The notes under the pieces: generated by a model | What the model saw: only the letters and a program-made list of their open reading frames with translations | Database searches by the model: none | Told to the model about the DNA's origin: nothing | In this document: positions 51,340 to 59,585 of the stretch, one piece after another | Position numbering within the stretch: the first letter of the stretch is position 1 | How the letters are laid out: each line of letters starts with the position of its first letter | From: Deltaproteobacteria bacterium GWC2_55_46 | GTDB taxonomy: Bacteria > Desulfobacterota > GWC2-55-46 | Direction of reading: 5' to 3' | DNA length: 64,000 nucleotides | Assembly (NCBI GenBank): GCA_001595385.3 | Contig: LVEI03000001.1 | Span: 828,501 to 892,500, forward strand | Program-made: the position numbers and the translations under genes

Positions 51340-54005
51340 GCCCTTATGCTCCTTATGCGCTCAAGCCCGGCCTTGAGCTTATCTGTCTTCTCCTCGAGGG
51401 CATCGAGCCTGGCCCTGTCCTTCTCGACCACTTCGGCAGGGGCCTTGTCGGTGAACTCCTTGTTGGAAAGCTTTTTCGCCACACCCGTCTTCTCGGCCAC
51501 CGTCTTCTCAAGCTCTTTTACGAGCCTCTTTTCTTCCACCTCGAAATCCACAAGGCCGCCAAGCGGAACGAAGACCTCGACCTTTTTCTGGTCGCCTCCG
51601 CCCGCGAGGGCCGACACCGCGTCGCTCGGCCTCTCGCCTGATTCGGCTATCACAAGCTCCTTTACCCTGGCCAGGAGCCTTATATAATCCGCGCCAGCCG
51701 ATAGGATCTCGCGTACGCCTGCGTCCAGCGAATAGCAGGTGCAGTCGGTCGTGGCCGATGGCGCGACGTTCATATCGGTCCTTATGTTCCTCACGGCCCT
51801 TATTACGTCCATTACCTCTTCCATGCGGGCGGCATCCTCAGGGTAAGCGGTCCCCTCTTTCGGGAACTCGCTTGACATGAGGCTCTTCGGAGCCCCTGGA
51901 AGCTTCTCGGCTATCTCTTCGGTAATAAAGGGCATGAACGGATGGAGGAGCTTCATGGTATCCATGAGGACCGCAGCGAGCACCTGCTGCGCGATGAGCT
52001 TTCTTTCAGGGCCGTTCTCGCCCCTCAAGTCGAGCTTTACAAGCTCGACATACCAGTCGCAGAGCTCGTGCCAGACGAACCTGTAAAGGGCTCTTGCGGC
52101 CTCGTCGAACCTGTACCCCTCTATCGCTTCCGAGACCTCGCGGATGCAGACGTTCCGCCTATGCCACAGCCATCTGTCGGCGATGTTGAAGCCCGCCTCA
52201 TCGAGCCCTTCCACGTGGCCTTCGAGGTTCATGAGAGTAAACCTCGCGACGTTCCATATCTTGTTGCAGAAGTTCCTGTAGCCTGATATGCGCTCTTCCG
52301 CCAGCTTTATGTCCCTGCCCTGGGCAGCGAGCACGGCGAGGGTGAACCGGAGCGCGTCGGTACCGTACTTCTCCATCATCACAAGGGGGTCTATGACGTT
52401 CCCCTTGCTCTTGCTCATCTTCTGCCCCTTGGCGTCCCTTATGAGGGCGTGGATATATACGTCCTTGAAAGGCTCGCCTCCGGCGAACTTAAGCCCCATC
52501 ATTATCATCCTGGCGACCCAGAAGAATATGATGTCGAAGCTTGTCGAGAGGACGGCTGTGGGGTAGAAGGCCTTAAGCTCTTCGGTCTTATCAGGCCAGC
52601 CGAGCGTAGAGAATGGCCACAGGGCCGAAGAGAACCATGTGTCGAGAACGTCCGGGTCCTGCTCTATATCCCTGCTGCCGCAACCGGAGCACGCTGTGGG
52701 GTCGACTGTATCTACCGTCACGGCGCCGCAGTCCTTGCAGTGCCAGGCAGGGATCCTGTGCCCCCACCATATCTGGCGGGAGATGCACCAGTCGCGGATG
52801 TTCCTCATCCAGTCGAAGTACAGGTTCTCCCAGTTCTTCGGGACGAACCTGATATTACCTTCCTCGACCGCCTTTATCGCCGGCTCCGCGAGCGGGCCGA
52901 CCTTCACGAACCACTGCCTCGAGAGCGTCGGCTCTACGACTGTAGAGCAGCGGTAACAGCCGCCGAGCATCAGCTTGTGCCTGTCTATCTTCTGGAGGAG
53001 CCCTTTTTCCTCAAGCCCGGCGACTATCCTCTTTCTCGCCTCGTATCTGTCGATGCCCTTAAATGGACCGGCGTTCTCGTTCATGCGGGCGCTCTCGTCC
53101 ATTACCTTTATGGACGGTAGATTATGGCGCCTTCCCACCTCGAAGTCGTTGAAGTCGTGCGCCGGGGTGATCTTGACAGCGCCTGTGCCGAACTCTATCG
53201 AGACCGAATCATCCCCTATGACCGGTATCTCCCTGTCGACAAACGGGAGCCTTATCTTCTTTCCTATAAGCCCCTTGTACCTGTCGTCCTCCGGGTTCAC
53301 GGCCACCGCCGTATCGCCGAGCATGGTCTCGGGCCTTGTGGTAGCAACTGTAAGGGACTTCAAGCCCCCCACCGGCTCGACAAGCGGGTACTCCATGTAC
53401 CAGAGGCTCCCGTCTGTCTCGCTGAATTCGACCTCAAGGTCTGACAGGGCGGTATGGCACCTCGGGCACCAGTTTATGATATAGTCGCCCTGGTATATGA
53501 GCCCTTCCTTATAGAGCCTTGTGAAGACCTCGCGCACCGCGCGAGATAACCCTTCGTCCATGGTAAAGCGTAGCCTCGTCCAGTCGCAGGAGGCGCCTAT
53601 CCTCTTAAGCTGATTGACTATCGTGCCGCCCGATTCGTTCTTCCACTTCCAGACGCGCTCTATGAAGGCCTCCCTGCCGAGCTGGTGCCTGTCGAGCCCC
53701 TCTGCCGCAAGCTGCTTTTCAACGACGTTCTGGGTGGCGATCCCTGCGTGGTCTATGCCCGGGAGCCACAGGACGTTGTAGCCGCGCATACGCTTGAACC
53801 TCGCGAGTATGTCCTGCAGGGTTGAATTGAGGGCGTGGCCGAGGTGGAGAGCGCCGGTTATGTTGGGCGGGGGGATGACCATTGAAAAACCCGGCTTGCC
53901 TGAGGCAAGGTCAGGGGTCGCGAGCGACTGGTCTATCCAAAAAGAAGCCCAGCGCGCCTCTACGGAGCCAGGTTCATATGTCTTCTCAAGCGTCTTCTCG
54001 CTCAT
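51336..54005 (-). CDS. valS: valine-tRNA ligase
   Basis: Charges tRNA-Val. The 889-residue class I synthetase has the HIGH-type motif H-L-G-H-A-L-N following P-P-P-N-I-T-G, the editing domain with V-A-T-T-R-P-E-T-M-L-G-D, the KMSKS loop and a C-terminal coiled coil (about 820-885). This is a full-length bacterial enzyme. A GGAAGGTG site precedes ATG 54005. It heads the dense nadC-birA-coaX block, in which each gene overlaps or nearly touches the next. Confidence 0.96.
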   Translation of the reverse strand: MSEKTLEKTYEPGSVEARWASFWIDQSLATPDLASGKPGFSMVIPPPNITGALHLGHALNSTLQDILARFKRMRGYNVLWLPGIDHAGIATQNVVEKQLAAEGLDRHQLGREAFIERVWKWKNESGGTIVNQLKRIGASCDWTRLRFTMDEGLSRAVREVFTRLYKEGLIYQGDYIINWCPRCHTALSDLEVEFSETDGSLWYMEYPLVEPVGGLKSLTVATTRPETMLGDTAVAVNPEDDRYKGLIGKKIRLPFVDREIPVIGDDSVSIEFGTGAVKITPAHDFNDFEVGRRHNLPSIKVMDESARMNENAGPFKGIDRYEARKRIVAGLEEKGLLQKIDRHKLMLGGCYRCSTVVEPTLSRQWFVKVGPLAEPAIKAVEEGNIRFVPKNWENLYFDWMRNIRDWCISRQIWWGHRIPAWHCKDCGAVTVDTVDPTACSGCGSRDIEQDPDVLDTWFSSALWPFSTLGWPDKTEELKAFYPTAVLSTSFDIIFFWVARMIMMGLKFAGGEPFKDVYIHALIRDAKGQKMSKSKGNVIDPLVMMEKYGTDALRFTLAVLAAQGRDIKLAEERISGYRNFCNKIWNVARFTLMNLEGHVEGLDEAGFNIADRWLWHRRNVCIREVSEAIEGYRFDEAARALYRFVWHELCDWYVELVKLDLRGENGPERKLIAQQVLAAVLMDTMKLLHPFMPFITEEIAEKLPGAPKSLMSSEFPKEGTAYPEDAARMEEVMDVIRAVRNIRTDMNVAPSATTDCTCYSLDAGVREILSAGADYIRLLARVKELVIAESGERPSDAVSALAGGGDQKKVEVFVPLGGLVDFEVEEKRLVKELEKTVAEKTGVAKKLSNKEFTDKAPAEVVEKDRARLDALEEKTDKLKAGLERIRSIRA

Positions 54006-54101
54006 CTACACCTTCCAGATTTTCAGGATATTTTAGCGGAAAGGCCTGAAGCAACGGTCCAGCCGCAGGTCAATTATTGATTATAAATTGGAACGGCCTT
54101 T

Positions 54102-54144
54102 AAAAAAACAAAAAATTCTCTACCGCCATGTGGACGGTAGAGAA
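54102..54144 (-). terminator. intrinsic terminator of the response regulator gene
   Basis: A 10-bp perfect stem (ttctctaccg 54116-54125 with 54135-54144) and 9-base loop. On the minus strand it is followed by T5, G and T7. It ends the transcript from the gene at 54222-55709 before valS, so valS needs its own promoter. Confidence 0.85.
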
Positions 54145-54221
54145 AGTAAATCTATCCTATCTCTAAAAATTAGATATTTTTTCTGAGGTAGAGATCAGGA
54201 AAAAGAACAATTTTCAGAGGG

Positions 54222-55709
54222 TTATCTGAGCCTGACGAGTGCTTCCTTGACCTTGCTTATTTCGGTCTTTATGAGACGCTCGGCCAACTCCGGGAGGACC
54301 TCCCACGCCACGTGTTCTACGACCTGCTTCGATGTCCTGGCAACGATCGCCTCGACCTGCTCCTTCGGTATGGCAAGGCTCTTCTCAAGCCTGGTGCCAA
54401 GCTCTGATTTAAGCCTCTCCTCCATCTTCACCAATGCGCTACGGGCCGCCTCGGCCACGATCGAATCGACCTTGGCGAGCTTCGCGTTAAGGTCAGCCCT
54501 GAGCTTCTCTTCCACCCTCGCGGCGGTCTTCTCAATCGCATCGGCCACCTGGGCCTCAGCCTTCTTAAGCTTCAAGTTGAGGTCGGCTATAAGCCTCTCC
54601 TCCACCCTGTCAGCGGCGCGCTCTACTACCTTCCTGACCTCATCCTCCGAGACCTGCGGCTCTGTCCTTGAGGGGGCCGATATCAGCTCGCGTAGCGGCC
54701 TTGCCTCGGCAAATATCCCCTCTTCCGCCCTTGACGGCGCCTCCATCACCTCTTCATGTATCTCAAGGAGGTCCGGCTCAGCGGTTGTCTGCTCATCCCT
54801 GGTTTCAACCGCCTGCTCTATCGAGGCAAAATCCTCCCAGAATGGTTTTACAGGCTCACCCTGAGAGACTTCCCAGGGTTTCACGGGCTCTGGTTCGAAC
54901 GTATCCAGCTCTACCGTCTCTGCCTTCTTCTCTTCTTCCTCTATGAAGGTATCGAATACGCCCATGTCGAAGGCGGGCTCAGGCTTTGTATGCTCGGGCT
55001 TGAAGGCATCGAACTGACTGAGGTCAAAGGGCGAGGCGGATAAATCGATGGGCGATTCCTCTTTCCGCTCCTCTTTAGTATCGGATTTCATCTCTTCATC
55101 AGGGATGACGAGGTCGGTAAAGTCACTTTCGCGCCCCTCCTCCTCTTTGTGCGCCTCTTCCTCGAAGAGAGCGCCTGAAGAGAGGAAATCAAGGTCAGGG
55201 GCGGCCCCCGTCTCTTCTTTTCTTTCCTCGAATTCCTCAGGGGCGCTCAGAAAATCCCCGGCAGACCAGATGTCAGCCCCCAACTCGCTTTCAGAAGGTT
55301 GTGGGCTTGCGGGCACAGCCGCTTCGACTGTGCCAGTGCCGGCAACGGAAAGGAGATCGCGGACCTTATCCAGCAGCTCCTGCGACTCAAACGGCTTTAT
55401 TATGCTGTCGTCAGCGCCGACCCTTAATGCCTCGTCCTTGTTAAGGGGCTCGAAGGTGCCGGCCAGCAGGAGCACAGGGACGCCCTTGAGGGCCGGGTCG
55501 TTCTTTACAGCCTCACATACCTCGTAGCCTGTCTTGCCGGGCATCGCCACATCGGCCATTACGAGGTCAGGCCTCGCCTCCCTGGCTTTTTTAACGGCTG
55601 TATCGCCATCACCGGCTATAACAAGCTCATAGTCCTCAGAGGCGAAAGTTATCGAGATGACCTTCTGGATTGTTATTGAGTCGTCTGCCAGAAGTATCCT
55701 TTTTGCCAT
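54222..55709 (-). CDS. response regulator with a long acidic linker and C-terminal helical domain
   Basis: A 495-residue protein. The receiver (about 3-118) is complete: D9-D10, phospho-acceptor D53, T85 and K105. A long acidic, low-complexity linker (about 125-365) is rich in Glu, Asp, Pro and Phe. The C-terminus (about 370-495) has repeated helices of the form V-x-x-A-x-x-R-V-E-E-x-L-x-A-D-L-N-x-K-L and ends H-V-A-W-E-V-L-P-E-L-A-E-R-L-I, similar to the helical tail of PopZ/DUF2497 and of deltaproteobacterial polar regulators such as FrzS. A role in polar localisation or motility signalling is a guess. Confidence 0.78.
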   Translation of the reverse strand: MAKRILLADDSITIQKVISITFASEDYELVIAGDGDTAVKKAREARPDLVMADVAMPGKTGYEVCEAVKNDPALKGVPVLLLAGTFEPLNKDEALRVGADDSIIKPFESQELLDKVRDLLSVAGTGTVEAAVPASPQPSESELGADIWSAGDFLSAPEEFEERKEETGAAPDLDFLSSGALFEEEAHKEEEGRESDFTDLVIPDEEMKSDTKEERKEESPIDLSASPFDLSQFDAFKPEHTKPEPAFDMGVFDTFIEEEEKKAETVELDTFEPEPVKPWEVSQGEPVKPFWEDFASIEQAVETRDEQTTAEPDLLEIHEEVMEAPSRAEEGIFAEARPLRELISAPSRTEPQVSEDEVRKVVERAADRVEERLIADLNLKLKKAEAQVADAIEKTAARVEEKLRADLNAKLAKVDSIVAEAARSALVKMEERLKSELGTRLEKSLAIPKEQVEAIVARTSKQVVEHVAWEVLPELAERLIKTEISKVKEALVRLR

Positions 55710-56012
55710 TATGAGGCCCCCTTTTAAAGCATGCGGTTTTCAATCAAAACTTACCCCTTGCCGACCAAAAAGTCAAGGTAAATATGGCAGTTACGCCATT
55801 TGTAGACCTTGCTGCCAACCAACTGCCGCACCAATTCGGAAAAACCTTATTAACTCTTCGGTCATTCGGTTAAAAGATTTAGGTTTTTATGAAGTACGGG
55901 CTTTTGTGAAGCTGTGTAGATGGCAGCTTGGCAGACAGTACACGGCTGATTACAAAAAGGAAATTGCCAGATCCATCAAGGAGAGCCCCTTCTATCGCGC
56001 CTTTTAGAAACC
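55710..56012. other. intergenic region without a supported gene
   Basis: This 303-base gap between the divergent response regulator and the Cys-rich protein contains an open frame that ends at TAG 56005-56007, but it lacks a plausible start and ribosome-binding site. I see no RNA gene or repeat. Confidence 0.4.
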
Positions 56013-56040
56013 TTGACAAAGGGTACGCGCTTATGATAAT
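56013..56040 (+). promoter_or_regulatory. sigma70-type promoter of the Cys-rich protein gene
   Basis: TTGACA 56013-56018, a 16-base spacer and GATAAT 56035-56040. Transcription should start near 56047, about 30 bases before ATG 56078, which has a perfect AAGGAGG site. Confidence 0.65.
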
Positions 56041-56077
56041 TTAGGAATTGCGCAACTACTAAACAAGGAGGAAGGCT

Positions 56078-56518
56078 ATGTCCTCGCATGATTTCTCAAA
56101 GGAGTTCTTTGCCGCTTACCACGCCTCGGTCTTCGAATCACTCGGAGATGAGGCCGTAAAATATAACGCCAGGATAGGCTCGCTCCTGGCGAACAGGTGG
56201 CTTAAAACGCTTGCCTCGCTGCCTGAAGGCAAGGAGGATTTCAAAAAGGCGATGGAGGCCTGGATGAGAGGGCCTTTCAGGTTCGCAGACATAACTGAAC
56301 TGAGCTTCTCGGACGGCGCGGCAACCCTTTACGTCAAGGGTTGCGACATATGCCAGGGGAACGAGATACTGAGGCGGTCTGGAGGAAAGGGCTACTGCCC
56401 GATAAGCCAGCTTGTAAAATCGGCTATGGGCAAGGGGCTTAAGGCCCACGTGGAGCTTACAGGAAGCGAGAAGCCGGGCCCCGTCGGCGAATGCTATCTG
56501 AAATACAAGGTAGAATAA
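56078..56518 (+). CDS. cytosolic four-cysteine protein of unknown function
   Basis: A 146-residue protein with no signal peptide or membrane helix. Cysteines C89, C92, C107 and C139 sit in Y-V-K-G-C-D-I-C-Q-G-N, G-Y-C-P-I-S-Q and G-E-C-Y-L-K-Y, a layout that could hold zinc or a small Fe-S centre. The shape is reminiscent of V4R/hydrocarbon-binding domains, which carry conserved cysteines near the end, but the match is loose. It has a near-consensus promoter, a perfect Shine-Dalgarno sequence and its own terminator, so it is probably a well-expressed single gene. Confidence 0.7.
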   Translation: MSSHDFSKEFFAAYHASVFESLGDEAVKYNARIGSLLANRWLKTLASLPEGKEDFKKAMEAWMRGPFRFADITELSFSDGAATLYVKGCDICQGNEILRRSGGKGYCPISQLVKSAMGKGLKAHVELTGSEKPGPVGECYLKYKVE

Positions 56519-56540
56519 AAAACAGGTCTTTATGAAATCT

Positions 56541-56576
56541 GAAAACCCCCTCCAAAATGGAAGGGGTTTTTTATTT
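56541..56576. terminator. intrinsic terminator
   Basis: A stem formed by aaaaccccctcca and tggaaggggtttt (one mismatch) followed by T-rich sequence. It lies 22 bases behind the Cys-rich gene and also faces the end of the convergent glycosyltransferase gene. Confidence 0.8.
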
Positions 56577-56591
56577 TTGTCCTTCGCTCTC

Positions 56592-58286
56592 TCATCTGTC
56601 CGGCCCCCTTCTGGCCTTTGAGATCGCGCCAGGCAGGAGCGCCGGCAGGTCTATATCCTCCCTTACCCTCATGATGAAATAATCTTCCCCGGCATCAAGA
56701 CAGAACGCGAAAGGCAACGGGTTCCGGATACTCGCGTAAAAGCTCGATCCCGCGGAAGGGTGCATGGTAGAAGCACCGGACATCAGCGGGAGGCTGAGCT
56801 TATCGGCCAGAGAAAGCCTCTCCAGCGGAAGGACCAGATCGTAATTATTAAGGGGGATGACGACAAGGTCCCCTCTCTTCAGTACCGTACTCCTCCAATC
56901 GATGACCCGCCCGCCCCATGCCTCGACATAGTACTGGAGCCCCCAATGGCCCTGAAACCAGAGGGCGCTGGCAGAATTCTGCTGCGAGTACCTGGTGAGC
57001 AAAGTCCGCGCGGCCTCCCTCGCTGAATTGGCGAGACTAAAGTCTGCCGCCGAGACGAGGAGCGCGACGAGAAAGGCCGGGAGAAGCGGCAAAAGACGCC
57101 AGCTTGAAAAACCTGCGCGACGAGCGCCTGTGGCCCGCGCTATCAATATGCCGAATGCTGGCGCCATCGGCAGCAACGTTCTGCCGTTTGTGGTCCAGTT
57201 CACAAAGCCGGAAAAGACGAATGTCCCCGCAACCCACAAAAAGAGCAGCACCGCTTTAGGGTCACGCTCCCGGAGGAGGTCTGAGACCGCTATAGCCAGA
57301 AGACCGCCCCCGGCGGCGGAGAAGACTATGGCATGGGCCATAAACGCCCAATCGAGCCCCCCTTCACGATAGACTCGCATACCGCCGACGCCGCCGCTTA
57401 GAAGCAATACGATGAGCGCAACTGAAGCGAATAGAATAACAGCCGCGTATACCTTGAAATTCCTGATAAATGGAAGAAAGAAAAGGACCGGAAGAAAAGA
57501 GCCGCCTGCAAAAAGGAGTCCGGTAAACCCCTTTTCAGCCGCGCCGGTCGCAAGGAGGCCCTTTATCATCGAGGAGTAGGCAGCAGCCTTGGAAAAAAGC
57601 CCCCTTCCATACATCTCGGCGGTTGCGGCCTCAAAACCTAAGAGCATGAGCGCCGGAAAAAGGAGCCAGAGAAGGTGGCCGGGCCTGCGTTTCATCAAAG
57701 AATACGCCGCCAGGAGTGGAAAAAGGCTCACGGCGTTGTACTTGGTCAATATGCCAAGGCCCGCTAGAGTCGCCGCGATGGCAAGCCGTCTGTGGTCGCC
57801 CTTATCAGTGCCGGACACCCAGGTCTCTATCGACCATACCCAGAAGGCGACCATAAGCACGTCGCTCATCACGGTGCTGGCGGAGACAGCGAACACAGGG
57901 GTCGCTATCGCAACAAGAGATGCCAACAGAGGGCTGGCGGTAAACCTTCTCGCCAGCGCCAGTGTGCCGAAAGCCGCCGCAAGGGCAGGGATCAAAAAGG
58001 CGATATGCAGTCCGTATTCGCCAAAGCCGGCGACCGTTGACGCGGCCGCGATGAAATAAGAGACCCCCGGCGGGTTCTGCATCACCTCTGCCATCGGCGC
58101 CATATACCCTTCCCAGTTCACCTGGAAGCCGTAGAAGTCCGCCGGGGAATCGAGTATCTGCCTGGCGGCCCAGATGTACATCGGGTCGTCTATATGGAAC
58201 GCCTTGCCCGCGAACGGGGCCAGAAGCAGGAGTACCGCCGCTGTCAGGACCGCGGCCTGAGCTATTCTCGAAGCCTGAATATTCAT
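56592..58286 (-). CDS. GT39-like (ArnT/PMT superfamily) membrane glycosyltransferase
   Basis: A 564-residue inner-membrane protein with about 12 helices. The acidic pair D33-D34 in H-I-D-D-P-M-Y lies in the first periplasmic loop, where GT-C enzymes place the catalytic Asp. A large C-terminal region (about 410-560) is soluble and periplasmic. Such enzymes move a sugar from a polyprenyl-phosphate carrier to lipid A or a protein. ATG 58286 is preferred, but a GTG at 58358 would add 24 residues; neither has a strong ribosome-binding site. No other glycan gene is near. Confidence 0.78.
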   Translation of the reverse strand: MNIQASRIAQAAVLTAAVLLLLAPFAGKAFHIDDPMYIWAARQILDSPADFYGFQVNWEGYMAPMAEVMQNPPGVSYFIAAASTVAGFGEYGLHIAFLIPALAAAFGTLALARRFTASPLLASLVAIATPVFAVSASTVMSDVLMVAFWVWSIETWVSGTDKGDHRRLAIAATLAGLGILTKYNAVSLFPLLAAYSLMKRRPGHLLWLLFPALMLLGFEAATAEMYGRGLFSKAAAYSSMIKGLLATGAAEKGFTGLLFAGGSFLPVLFFLPFIRNFKVYAAVILFASVALIVLLLSGGVGGMRVYREGGLDWAFMAHAIVFSAAGGGLLAIAVSDLLRERDPKAVLLFLWVAGTFVFSGFVNWTTNGRTLLPMAPAFGILIARATGARRAGFSSWRLLPLLPAFLVALLVSAADFSLANSAREAARTLLTRYSQQNSASALWFQGHWGLQYYVEAWGGRVIDWRSTVLKRGDLVVIPLNNYDLVLPLERLSLADKLSLPLMSGASTMHPSAGSSFYASIRNPLPFAFCLDAGEDYFIMRVREDIDLPALLPGAISKARRGPDR

Positions 58287-58451
58287 AGGAAAATGGAAGG
58301 ACCCGATGATTTTATTCCAAAAAGGGGCGGTTATCAACGCCCTTTTTAAAAGCGTCACTCTTGAGGTGCGGTTATTTGACTTGCCGCCGTTTTGGGAATA
58401 AAATGAAAATAAAAATCAATATCAACAAAACCACCAAGGAGGTAGACCGCG

Positions 58452-58706
58452 ATGAAATACCTGATAGAGTCCCACCATACAAAGGAAGAGTGCCTGAGAG
58501 AGCTGGATGAGGTCCTCGCGAAGGGCAAGGACACCCTCAACAAGTTCTACTGGGGCTGCGGCAAGGGCGACCACACTGGATACGCCATAGTGGACGCCAG
58601 GACCGAAAATGAGGTCAGGGACCTGATCCCGGAGTTCGCGCAGAGGAAGGCTAAGATAATCGAGCTTAGCCAGTTCTCCCCCGACCAGATAAAGTCGCTG
58701 CACTAG
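58452..58706 (+). CDS. small conserved protein of unknown function
   Basis: An 84-residue soluble protein with a ferredoxin-like (dimeric alpha/beta barrel) pattern: M-K-Y-L-I-E-S-H-H, then helix, then F-Y-W-G-C-G-K-G-D-H-T-G-Y-A-I-V and a second helix, ending V-R-D-L-I-P. It has a single Cys-Gly motif. Similar proteins of the DUF3303/muconolactone-isomerase-like size occur in many bacteria. An AAGGAGG site lies 9 bases upstream. It is followed by a strong terminator, so it is a separate unit. Confidence 0.72.
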   Translation: MKYLIESHHTKEECLRELDEVLAKGKDTLNKFYWGCGKGDHTGYAIVDARTENEVRDLIPEFAQRKAKIIELSQFSPDQIKSLH

Positions 58707-58739
58707 GGGGCTTCCTTTGCGAATGGCAGCGAAACATAA

Positions 58740-58775
58740 AAAGGCCGGGATAAAAGACATCCCGGCCTTTTTTTA
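58740..58775 (+). terminator. intrinsic terminator
   Basis: An 11-bp perfect stem (aaaggccggga 58740-58750 with 58760-58770), a 9-base loop and a T-run. It ends the transcript of the 84-residue gene before the SnoaL-like gene. Confidence 0.9.
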
Positions 58776-58802
58776 CATCAGGAAAGATCAAGGAGGGATT
58801 CA

Positions 58803-59246
58803 ATGGAAAGGGAACAGATGGAGAAAGACAACCTCAACACCTTCGACGACCTTGATTTCAACGTCTTTTCAGGGCAGAAGTGGAACCAGCTCAATAAAAG
58901 CCATGACAAGGAGATCATCGTCCACTGGCCGGACGGCCGCACGACCATGGGGATCGGCGTGCACACCGAAGACCTTAAGATGATGTTCGTCTACGCGCCC
59001 GATACGAGGATCAAGGAACACCCGATCAAGATCGCTGAAGGCGAGTGGACGGCTGTAATGGGAATAATGGAGGGGACGTTCACAAAACCTATGGCAACAG
59101 TAGGCGGGGAGACGATCCTCCCGACCGGCAGGCATTTCAAGCTGCCGATGGCTACTATCGGACGCTGGAAGGATGGCGTGATGGTAGAGGAGTGGCTCTT
59201 CTGGGATAACCAGGCCTTCATGAAACAGATAGGCCTGCGCCATTAG
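58803..59246 (+). CDS. SnoaL-like / ester cyclase family protein
   Basis: A 147-residue cytosolic protein of the NTF2-like cone fold. Key segments are V-H-W-P-D-G-R-T-T-M-G at about 40-50, G-E-W-T-A-V-M-G-I-M-E-G-T-F at about 80-93 and E-E-W-L-F-W-D-N-Q-A-F at 128-138, the last being a hallmark of polyketide-cyclase-like SnoaL proteins. The substrate is unknown. A strong AAGGAGG site lies upstream. It follows the terminator of the previous gene closely. Confidence 0.82.
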   Translation: MEREQMEKDNLNTFDDLDFNVFSGQKWNQLNKSHDKEIIVHWPDGRTTMGIGVHTEDLKMMFVYAPDTRIKEHPIKIAEGEWTAVMGIMEGTFTKPMATVGGETILPTGRHFKLPMATIGRWKDGVMVEEWLFWDNQAFMKQIGLRH

Positions 59247-59585
59247 CTCGTCTACAAAATAGCAGCCTCTTTCTCCTGGCACATATCTTTATAACTCTCG
59301 GAGAGGGGACGCGGTATAGCCTTTATTACCCACCCGGCTTCCCTATAAATGAGAGTGTTTTTTCAGTCATACCCCCTCACACCTGAATCGTTCCCGACGC
59401 TTCGTCTCAGTCCTGATACTGAAAATAATCATCTTTTTACCTCCTCGCCACCAGCCTTAAACCTGACCTGACCGGCGAGTTACGAAAAAAGCGATACTTA
59501 AAGGAAACGTAGATTCGTGGTAAAATATATATACATAAATCCAGTAGTTATGGACGCTTAAAATTAGAAATTTAAAACCAGTCAT
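59247..59585. other. intergenic region upstream of the hybrid kinase
   Basis: This 339-base gap holds no gene I can support. The last 60 bases are AT-rich, with TAAAATATATATA near 59520, a likely -10 region for the kinase gene, without a good -35 box. No Shine-Dalgarno sequence is clear before ATG 59586. Confidence 0.4.

Noticed and set aside
55657..56007. 116-codon plus-strand frame ending at TAG 56005
   Set aside because: Its ATG lies within the reverse of the response regulator gene. The last 45 codons look protein-like (R-L-K-D-L-G-F-Y-E-V), but no start codon with a ribosome-binding site precedes them.
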